Positions 31,518 through 41,400 of a DNA stretch of 64,000 bases are shown piece after piece. Made by a program: the position numbers and the translations under genes. The notes beneath the pieces are model-generated. The model did no database searches. It was not told where the DNA came from and worked only from the letters and a program-made list of their open reading frames with translations. This stretch comes from Euclidia mi (Eukaryota; Arthropoda; Insecta; Lepidoptera; Erebidae). The stretch covers positions 1,247,501-1,311,500 of the forward strand of contig OX123197.2 of NCBI GenBank assembly GCA_944739405.2, in the 5' to 3' direction. Position 1 is the stretch's first letter, and every line of letters starts with the position of its first letter.

Positions 31518-31722
31518 TAGGGCTCAATCAGACAGAGAGCGGTCACGCGGTCAAGCGTTCAAGCGGTCAGTTTTGCGTTCTTTGTGTTGTATTACGTTAC
31601 ATAGGTCTTATCAAACAGAGAGCGGTCACGCGGTCTATGTAACGTAATACAACACAAAGAACGCAAAACTGACCGCTTGAACGCTTGACCGCGTGACCGC
31701 CCTCTGCCTGAATGAGCCCTTA
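31518..31722. mobile_element. Foldback MITE, near-perfect inverted repeat
   Basis: The left arm GAGCGGTCACGCGGTCAAGC...TACGTTACATAG is repeated in inverted orientation as CTATGTAACGTAATACAACA...GACCGCGTGACCGC, with outer ends TTAGGGCTCA and TGAGCCCTTA. The short centre has a second direct copy of CAGAGAGCGGTCACGCGGTC. Confidence 0.9.
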
Positions 31723-32075
31723 TGGTGCTAATACATTTGAACATTCACCTGTAATGAGCATTCTCACGAATGTTACAAAACAGAAAAACAAACGAGTGTG
31801 TTTTAACGAGCCTCGAGCATTCTTACTAACCTTCTAGCGAACATTCCAGCGAATTCACAGTCAATTTGCTTTGACGATTATGCTGATTAGTGTTTGCTAG
31901 AAAGATCGTGAAAATGTTCGTAGATACTGGTGTACAATAAAATTTAAATGAAATAATGTTCGGCTGCGTTCGTTGTTCAGTTCGACGAAACAAAGAACAG
32001 CGAATGCTCGCTGTTCTGTTAGAAGTGAATGCTTAGGTGTATCAACACTTTAACAAGTACCTAATACAACACACA

Positions 32076-32295
32076 AGTATAGGTCGGTTCATGAAAGATG
32101 ACCACTGCGCAGAAATAATTTTTTAGGTCCCCGTGTTTGTGCGGGGTGAGGCGCGGGTGGAATGCCAATGGTGTGGCTCCGTTCTTGACGCATTCCCTAA
32201 ATGCGTCAAGAATGGAGCCACGCCATTAGTGCACGAATGTACATATGCGCGACGGCCGCCATTTGTGGTCAACTTTCGTGAACCGATCTATACCT
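32076..32295. mobile_element. MITE with 30-bp TIRs and a central 28-bp hairpin
   Basis: The left end AGTATAGGTCGGTTCATGAA and the right end (reverse complement AGGTATAGATCGGTTCACGA) are inverted repeats. At 32167-32194 / 32200-32227 lies a 28-bp stem with only two G:U-type differences and a 5-nt loop. Confidence 0.85.
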
Positions 32296-32494
32296 AGGTC
32301 TATTTCTTATTATCATGGTTCCCAAGATATAGGCCTAGCCTAGTTTGGGACCAGTGGAAACATTTGTAAAGAATTGTTATTATTTTTGGCCATAAATTAA
32401 TTATTAAATGAATTATTAAATTATTATTATACAAAAATATTACAGTTGAAGGCAAGATAGATGAGCTTGTACAGTAGGAAACATGAAGTAGTTA

Positions 32495-33154
32495 TTAAGG
32501 AAACCTAAAACCTTCGGGTAAGGCTATTTGGTCTCCTACAGCAGCCATAATAGGAATATTAATTTTGCCAGCATACTCCGCTATCTCAATTCTCTCGTAT
32601 TCACTAATAGCATCATTCAATTTCCTTTTCAATACCCTTCGTTGTTTTTTAGAAAGTTTTCTTTTTATGTTTTTTAAAATGATATCGTGTAGCAATTGAT
32701 GTGTTTCTTCTTTCATCGACAGTTTGTATTCTTTACAATAATCTTTTAAGTCATCAATATATTCTTCTAGAAGGCTGTATTCTTGTAAAAGAAGAATTTC
32801 ATCCATGGCATCGAAAAAATCTGCCCGGAGCGGTGCCTGTGCAGGATCTCTATCAACTTCTTTGATGTATCCTCTCGCTTCTAGAATTATATCTTCGCCA
32901 TACATTTCGGAAAGTTCTTTGAAGATGTTCGCGAGGAATGTTGTGTCTCTATAGCCCATCGATTTAAGCTCTCTATACATCACATAGCAATATCTTCTAA
33001 GTAGTCTGCCCGAACAGCCGGCTTTGACCAAAACCCTTAGATACTTATAAAGGAATTTTTGAAAAATGCCTCTCTTGCTTAGAACAATAGTTTCTTGACG
33101 AATACTCCAACATTCTAAGAGAAAAGTTATCAATATGAAACATAGTAAATACAT
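32495..33154 (-). CDS. Secreted protein of unknown family, 219 aa (paralogue of the gene at 27745)
   Basis: Intact single-exon ORF beginning at an ATG with a signal peptide (MYLLCFILITFLLECWS). It has three mature cysteines (residues 47, 56, 140), aligned with those of the 250-aa neighbour. Conserved blocks are RGIFQKFLYKYL, CSGRLLRRYCYVMYRELK (47-64), YGEDIILEARGYIKEVD and the basic KRKLSKKQRRVLKRKLNDAI (164-183). It lacks the C-terminal 30 or so residues of the paralogue. It lies on the same strand about 4 kb upstream, suggesting tandem duplication followed by strong divergence. Function unknown. Confidence 0.8.
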   Translation of the reverse strand: MYLLCFILITFLLECWSIRQETIVLSKRGIFQKFLYKYLRVLVKAGCSGRLLRRYCYVMYRELKSMGYRDTTFLANIFKELSEMYGEDIILEARGYIKEVDRDPAQAPLRADFFDAMDEILLLQEYSLLEEYIDDLKDYCKEYKLSMKEETHQLLHDIILKNIKRKLSKKQRRVLKRKLNDAISEYERIEIAEYAGKINIPIMAAVGDQIALPEGFRFP

Positions 33155-34551
33155 GCTTCTTGGTGAAATGTTCTTAATTTCATGGTCTACGTATCACATA
33201 ATTTTTCAATATTGCCAAATTCAATTGAGTCGATCGTAGAAATACTTCGAGGTAGAAGAAACTAATAAATTAAAGTCGTGTGGGCCAGTTTTATTAATTC
33301 TAATCAGCATTTTGTTTTTATATATCGATATCAGTTTTCTCTCTCTGATTTTTATTTCCCAGCAACGTTCGTGTAATTTTCATTATCTGGAAAACAATGA
33401 AGTGTGTTATTTTTAATTAAACAGATTATAATATTGTCTTGTGCTTTACACATATTCAATGTTTTTTTGATAAAAATATGGAAGTACTGGTTTATTCCTG
33501 GTTTATCTTTGCCGTTTAACTATACGGCGACTAAGGCAACGTTTTTGTGAAGCAAGACCTAAGTTTCGTTGCTACAAATGTTTAATTGAAAATATTAACG
33601 ACCTCCTTTGTTATAATTTATACTAGCTTTTGCCCGCGGCTTCGCGCGCGGTAAATTCGGGGTATCACAAATCTACTTTCAGTCTCAAGTTGTGTGGAGA
33701 CACTCCTGATTATTCTTAAGACTTCAGAAACTCTATAGGGTACAAAGTAGCTCGGTCAGTATTCATGACACTATATGTACCGACCATTATATCTACCGAA
33801 AGGTACATACTAACATCACCTTACATACAGTATGCCAAAGCCATTTTCCAATACATGTCCAATATGTATACGCACATGCGCACTCAATTATTATAGTGCA
33901 TGCGTTCTTACTTCCAAGAGGTAAATTTGTGCAGAACAAACTTCAAGCCTCCCTACAATCCCTCCCAGTTTAATTTTTGCATCTTATGGTAGCCTATGTC
34001 CGTCTTCATGGTCCAGTATATCTCTATATCAAATTTCAACATAATCTGTTCAGCCGTTTTAGCGTATAAACTGTACATACAAACATACATACACACTTTC
34101 CAATTTATAATATTATAATTTATATAATTATGGTCTAATTACAATCATGGAAGTGTTGCCTTATAAAAAAAAATGCTTGTTACCAGTTGATACGAAAACA
34201 TTTTGAGGCAATACGATAAAGTGAACTCATGATGTTTAATGGTTGTAATGTATATCTATATGTATGAAAATCAATAACAAACAACGATTAAGCTAATTCA
34301 AAGTACCGTCATGTGCGGGCCTCATCCATAACATTAGGCGCAATAATGTTCTCGAAAGACATGTGAAGTCTGCCAACTCGCACTTGAGTGGCGTGGTGGA
34401 CTATGGCCTATTCCTTCATATACTGATATACCTAAGGGAAGAAGTAGGTAAAATAAAGGCTGATGAATTGATGATAGGGTCAGGTTATCACAGCTCTGGT
34501 CTAAGAGGCAAAGGAGGCAGGCACCCGCAGTGATGTTGAACAAGCACAGGG
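33155..34551. other. Repeat-rich spacer
   Basis: About 33617-34120 is an interspersed repeat starting TACTAGCTTTTGCCCGCGGC and ending with a CATACAAACATACATACACA tail. About 34330-34470 is a SINE family C fragment (CTCGAAAGACATGTGAAGTC). No gene was recognised. Confidence 0.6.
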
Positions 34552-34614
34552 TTAGATGAAACTGTGTGACCGAACATCACTGTGGACGTGTAGTGTCACC
34601 GGTTCCTTTACCTC
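34552..34614 (-). CDS. TMEM67: Candidate last exon of meckelin
   Basis: After an AG at 34616-34615, phase 0 reads 20 codons ending SDVRSHSFI and TAA. The end resembles the VDQRFLI terminus of vertebrate meckelin and the phase fits the preceding exon. The polypyrimidine tract is poor. A second weaker candidate ends near 35147 (acceptor CATTCAG, IRKAMDFDLIFCITH). Neither is secure. Confidence 0.25.
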   Translation of the reverse strand, partial: EVKEPVTLHVHSDVRSHSFI

Positions 34615-35379
34615 CTAGTGTTTAGTTTTTGAACAAGATTATGCAAAAGAGCTTCAATAGTAAAGAGGTCTGTGTCAACTGGTATTGAAGATATATGACC
34701 GGTATAAAGAAGGCTGATGAGGGAGACTATCGGAAGTAAACACCTAACATATCTACTTACTGTTATTTTAAAAGCTACCCGTTTATCAAACTAATTAGTT
34801 AAGAAAAAGAAAACAGAAACTCCATTTTCTCGTTGCGAAGCCGAGAAGTTTCAAGTTATTTCAGCCTTTCAAAGTTAAGTTCTTTACCCGTTTTAATCTG
34901 GACTCCCCTCAGATAATTTCATTTTGTTCGCAATAAAATGAGATTTAAAAAGTTTTAGTATCTGTTTAATGAAAGGTCGTTATTGACGATTTACTTCGAA
35001 GCTGTTTTTGTTTTCTAATTTAACAATATTTTGTGAGTTTATAATATTTTTGTGCTAGAAACTGATGCTGCTTGCTCATTTTTGTCGGTATTTTATTAAA
35101 GCAGTTACTGGTAAGTAGGTAAGTTTATCTATTAATGTGTTATACAAAATATGAGGTCAAAATCCATAGCTTTACGTATCTGAATGTTTTTAGTCTTGTT
35201 AAGAATTATATGTAGGTACTAACAATAAATATTCTATCTATTCACTGTGAAAGATGATATTTAACCAAGTCCTATCGATGCTAAGGAATTCGGCGACAGA
35301 CCGGAGTTTGGCGGCGTAGAATAACCTGAGACTTTGTCTTTTCTCCTGTCGATTGATAGCCGGTAAAATGTTGGCTTAC

Positions 35380-35491
35380 CTGCCAAACTATAAGAGTGAC
35401 CAGTGCAGCTACCAAGGAGCTGTCTGCGGTGATGAACACGCCTCCGAACAACATCGCGTCGAATGTTGATAGACTCCATTCTTCACCCCAC
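35380..35491 (-). CDS. TMEM67: Meckelin exon 19: last transmembrane segment
   Basis: Acceptor GTGTCTAAG, donor GTAAGC. Encodes WGEEWSLSTFDAMLFGGVFI and a hydrophobic helix LVAALVTLIVWQ, corresponding to the last TM of meckelin (STF/IFDLLFF region). Phase 0 end. Confidence 0.85.
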
Positions 35492-38400
35492 CTTAGACAC
35501 AAGAACTTTAATTTGTTAATAAATTTGAATTGGGATATTATATGGCAGCATGATGGCAGACGAGCTGACGGCCCACCTGATGGTAAGCGGCAACCGGCGC
35601 CCATAGACTTTGGTCATGTCATAAACTGGCTATCTCGACACGTAAGGTGTTAAGTCTTTTAACGCTCAGTAATACTACAGGTACCTACAATATTCCTTTC
35701 TTCATCTTAGTCAAGTGCAATTGCAGTTACACTTAAAGCGCTCTTGAAAAGCGACCTCCAATTTCTTTGACATGAAGATATTAGTGTCATTGTAAGTATG
35801 ATGTAAATTTTCTAAGACTTCCTTTTTCTCGAAGGTACGGAAATATTGGAGCCAATCACATGAGGACTTTGTCAAATTTCGGTAATTCGGTTGGTATGCG
35901 GTGCAATAATTGGCTCGCTTCGAGATCTACAATGATCTGTCTTATAAATGGGCTACTTAGGGTGTCGTCTACTAATCGAATCGAGGAGAGGCTTGTGATG
36001 GCTAAAGCCTTTCTGTAATCACCTTGCTAGAGAGTATAGCCTTAATTCAGTTGTGGCAGTGGTCTGGGCACATTTAACATATAACCAATAACTGTTGGAG
36101 TAGTCGTGCTCTAGAGTCTTGAGCCAAACGTAGCGTAGGACGTTCTCCGGCTAGGTGGAGTCATGATATATGTAAAGTGGATGGTAGTGGCTGGACATGC
36201 GAAGTTAAAAATTGAGCTTAGTCACGTGCCAAATGTATAGGATATCCAGCAGTAGACTGCGACATGCTGATAATGATGATAGCCCAAATTCTTAGTAAGT
36301 TGTAAATATGCTATTATAAAAAGAAGTAAGTTTTACCAAGTAACAGCAAAACATGATGGAGTGCCGTCGTCAGGATCGTACAAGAGTGTGCTGGTGTTGC
36401 CAGCTTCTCTGGTTGTCAGCTCCACGTCTAACAACCTTTCGAGTACTGTCCGTTCGCTGGCAACCCAGCTCAGTCCATCCAGCGCCTTTAAAAGCAGATT
36501 GCAATTGCAGATAACCAATATTTTCTATATACTTGTCTGACTGAAATATCTAACTGACCTGCATAAGTGGTTATATATTTAATATGTTTATTTCTTTGAG
36601 AATGTAAATCAAATGTGAATGAGAAATACATACTCTTTCGAAAAACGCAGCTAGAAATCGCGATAGCAAAGCTTGCCGCGTCTCTGTTTCCCCTAAACCT
36701 GAAAATAAAAACGAAGAAATAAAAATATAACATGAGAGGCAAGTTCATAACGGGTTATTGGACGAACTAAGAAAACGTAAAATTTCCTTTTGCAGGCCCT
36801 TGGAATAGCAACCAAAATAGAACACTATGGACAATAATTCTTACCTGGTATGGCGAGAGACAGTTGCTTATAAACAATCCTGAAACAAAATCGATGTCTA
36901 AAGTTTTAAATATAAAGTTTATTGGCCCAGATTCAGTAGGCATTATTTTCCAAATAAATTAAAATTAGAATGATATTTCTTGGTGTTATCATGATGGCTG
37001 CATGGTGTTATCTGATAAGTTAAATTGACAGGAGCTTATCAGAAAGCAGTGAAACTGGCTATTATTTGAAAATAAAAGTCTACTTTATATTTCCTTCGAC
37101 ATTATTTTTTTTATATTGTTTTTATAGACCCACGCCTGTATCCCCTGTACACCCACATTTCGCCATAAATTATTAGGTCCCACGTAAAAGGGAGCGAGCC
37201 TATTGCCGTTGCCGAGCATTTCACCAGACCCTGTGCTGCAACTGAGAATTCGGAAAAATCCAGTAACACTTTTGCCCGACCCGAGAAGTGAACCCGGGAC
37301 CTCCGATCAGCAGCCACATACGCTATCCACTGGACCACGGAGGCAGTCAACACGACGCGACGTTACGACGTTATATTTCAGCTATCATCGTAAACAAGAA
37401 GATTTCTTGATAGAAAATTCTTATAAATTATTTTGTCTTTTGTGCATATGAAAGACAGTTTAGTGAGTTTTGGTACACAGAGCTAGCACTTACCTGAGCT
37501 GAGGTGCACAAACAACCCGACATGTCGCTAGTGGACCCGCCATCGACCTTAGCTCTTTTGAGTCATCGTTTCTAAAACGTTAATAAATAAAGTTAGATGC
37601 CGATTCCGGAAAATATGAAGATTATGTCGAATATGAAGATTATTATTAATTAGTCATGATTATAAATATTATAATCATGACTTATTAATATCATCGTTCG
37701 TAAGTCAAGAGGCATTAATGAAAAGAAAGAAAAACATGGCAAGTAAGTTTATGTAGCAATCATAAGTTGTCGTTTGACATGAACAATGAGCTAAAAAACT
37801 TTTAAATGACAACGACATCACGGTTTCTAATAGCTAAAAAAAATAAGTTTAAAAACGACTACGTAAAAAAGTGGGTCAAAATGAAGAAACAAAAAAACTG
37901 CTCACTATAAGTAAGTACAGAAATGCTCAAACTAGAGCCGTAAAGTTTTATTTCCAAATGAGATAAGAAAATTCATCAGAATTATAGCAATCCAACCTTA
38001 ACTTTACTCTTTATAATAAAAAGGCTTGGCGTGCCATTCGTAACAGGTCGGTAAAGTTAAACAACGCTTGCACAGGTCGTCACTTGGATGGGTGACCACA
38101 TGTGGCATTTACATCAATCGCTACCGTGCTTCAGAGGGCACGTAAAGCTTTCGGTTGCAATTCTTATCTCAGGTCGGTAATCGTTACGCCATGTCGGAGG
38201 CCTTTGGACGGTCTGAAAACTCCGACACCACTTACAGGAAAAAATAAGAAAAGGAAAGAAAGATGTTTAGATTTCACCTAAGCATATCTTACCTGCCATG
38301 AACATAATGTGCGTAATAGTCCTCCTGAAACACCAGTAATGAAAGCCCAACGTTGGTGCAAATGTTGGGTAGTATTTGGACAGGTGAAACGACCAGTCTG

Positions 38401-41400
38401 TTTGACACCCAGCGAGCTAGCAGGAGTGTTGTGTACGAAGACCATCAGGCGATGGTTGCCACTGCCCACTTGTAGCCAATGCTTTGGGGCAGATATGACT
38501 GCCAAGGGTTGAGGACCTGGGAAAACAATGTTTTGCACTATCTCGTATAGCATATAAGTGTAAAGATGCTGTAACTGACATCTTAAGGACGACCGTTTAA
38601 AACGGTTAGAAATATTTTACTCATTTCGGAATCTCATATTCGCAGTCATAGTTCGCCACTCTCCTAGCGTTATCCCAGTTTCAACCTGGAGTCCGCTTAC
38701 TAATCTAACCGAATTTGTCTAAATATTAGTGTATGAGTGCTTAGCTCCAGATTTTTGGTACTGGTGGTCTAGGCTAATAAAAAGGCTTCGATATCTGGTA
38801 GAAAGACTGTATTTCTGTAGGACGTGGTACAATATAATGTATAGCCGTAGCGTGTGTGCGGTACGATGTGTGGCGAATGAGTGAGTGTGCGGCGCGCAGG
38901 CGGGGTCGGCTGAAGAACCGGTCCTCACTAGCCGGCGGCGGCCCGGCGCGATGGAATACAGTAACAATTAGCTTTTCCTCAGAGCGCCTGCCTGGCTGAC
39001 CTCCGCAACCCGAAGGGGTTTAGACTAGGGTCAGTTTATTCTTCATGACAGCCGGGACCGACAGCTTAACGTACTCTCCGAGGTACGGGGCAAGCGATAA
39101 TTAACAATTCGCAAACATAATTATTACTTACATGTAGTATGAGGAGTGCTAGAGTGACAGTGAAGTCTGGCTGCACAATCCTGAGCGTCTGCAGCCGGCT
39201 CCACTCTCGCGCCAGGCTCATAGCTCGCCAACCACTCGACTTGTCAACAGCATACGGTTCTTCAAATAAAAAGGTACATGGAAAAAAATGCCATCAATTA
39301 TTTCCTGGCGTGATCGAGGGCAAAAGACCCAAAGGCGTTCAAAGAGATGGTCGGACCAGATCTCTGAACAGCTGGAGTTATCTATCAGCAGCCCTTGACT
39401 AGGCATCGAATTATTTGCATGAAGACCATTGCTCGTCAAAAAAGGAGTCACGAGCCTCAATGGGTAAACGATTAAGAAAAATATTTTTGTAGGAAAATTG
39501 CCATATTATTAAACCATTTTGGATTTTACAAACATGCAAAAAGGGACACAAAAATAGCCAGAGTTAAAAAAATAATTTGTGAACCACACAAAGTGTTGTG
39601 CCGTGTGGGAATATAGCCTACTCGGCACGCGGCACGCACAGTGTCAAAGACGATAATGTTGCCGTTTTACTCGAGGGGAGTGGAGCAGAACTGGGTTTAA
39701 AAAATTAGAGAAATGTGTTTCCACAGTGAACTTTTAACGTACTTTGTCAGACATTCTTAGTCCTGCTAAAGAATCGTCAGTATTCAGAGATAAGTGTATT
39801 TAGAGCTCGATGAAATAATTACCTCTTATACCTAAACCTTATTACTTTTAATAGGCATTTTGCATGACTTGAAGCAATCAAAATTGCACGTCGTAAAAAG
39901 ACAATAAACTGAAAAAACGTTTTAAACCTTTACCCTCAATTTTGCTTCAAGCGCTTTTAAAGTTGTAATTACTGAAGTGGAAAATTAACACAAGATAAAT
40001 TTTAAAATTGAATGCCTAACGTGCCTCACGTGATTTAGAAGGCACTCACCTTTGAAAGGGGGATTGTACTCAGTCCAGTCCAAAAAGAACATATCACACC
40101 GACATTGATTGAAGTTGATCCAGGCCACTTTCATTGCCTGAAAAAGGCATTAAATATAAATTAAAAAAATAAAAGGGAAAGAACTCTCTATAGAGACTAT
40201 TCAACTTTAGAAACATGTTTATGTCCCATAGTCGAATGAAATTCAGACATTAAATAAATACGCAGTAAATACTTTAGACTTCGTTTCTACGTTTGACAAT
40301 GATTGTACTTTTCAACTGACAAACTTTTCAAGCTAAAAATTACCATTAGGTTACTTCAAGGAAACATAATAAGTAGTTATGTAAGGTATGTATTTGACAA
40401 TTTGTTGGCAATTATATAGAAGCTAGTATCACATGTATTAACGGTTTATTCCCATCCAGTAACACCCTAAAGTGTAACACTGTTACTCGTTGGGAATTTT
40501 TTTCCCAACAAGTAACACATGTTACTCGTTGGGACATTTTTTTTCCCAACGAGTAACACCCTAAGTATATGTGTTACTGGATGGGAATAAAAAGTTGCAT
40601 CGAGTAACAGATGTTACTTGTTGGGAAAACGCGCGGGTAAAGTATCCCAACGAGTAACAGTGCTACTCCTTGGCAAAAAACGCGGGTAAATTATCCCATT
40701 ATGTAATAAATACCTTCAGTGATTTTTGCATATTATTTATTCATAATTATGTTTCAGTCTAATAAGTATTAATATGATTATACTACATAATCAAAGTTTT
40801 GTATATGATACATTTTAAGATGTACGAAGACTACAAAACATCTAAAGAGATTTGTTTTGTTTGCTTGTTATTTCTAGGCCTGCACAATATTGCAAGATGA
40901 TTAAATGTCTGCAGCTTTAATAATAATTAAATCTGCTAGCAATATCACCATGAATGTCGGAACAGGTACCTATCTATCATCTTATTTAAAATCTATACCC
41001 TATGAATAATAGTTGTTTTGTGTCTGAAAAGGTCCAAAAATAAAGAAAAGACACTTAAACATTTTGTAACAGATTTAATAAAATTTAGAAAAACGTCATA
41101 GCTACAAAAAATTTAAATTGAAAAATTGAAGAATTTGTTTTTGCTGGTTAGTCTATGATTACCCAAAAAACCACGGAGTTAACAAAATTTTGAAGTTCTT
41201 ATCCAAAAGCTAGACACTTGGAGCTACAGTTTCCATTTTTTTGATTTCCTGTACGACTATTTCTCGCGAAGTTACGGCCTGTTGAAAATTGCCCAAAAAT
41301 TAGGATTTTTTTTGATCCCTTAATTTTTTCCAGTAGTGTATATTAAACTAAAAATAACTTACAGACTAGTAATTCAAATATCACAATTAAATCAATGTTG

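Noticed and set aside
38400..38460. A short intron that would remove the TGA in meckelin exon 14
   Set aside because: The only plausible GT-AG pair (about 53 nt) shifts the frame away from the conserved downstream residues.
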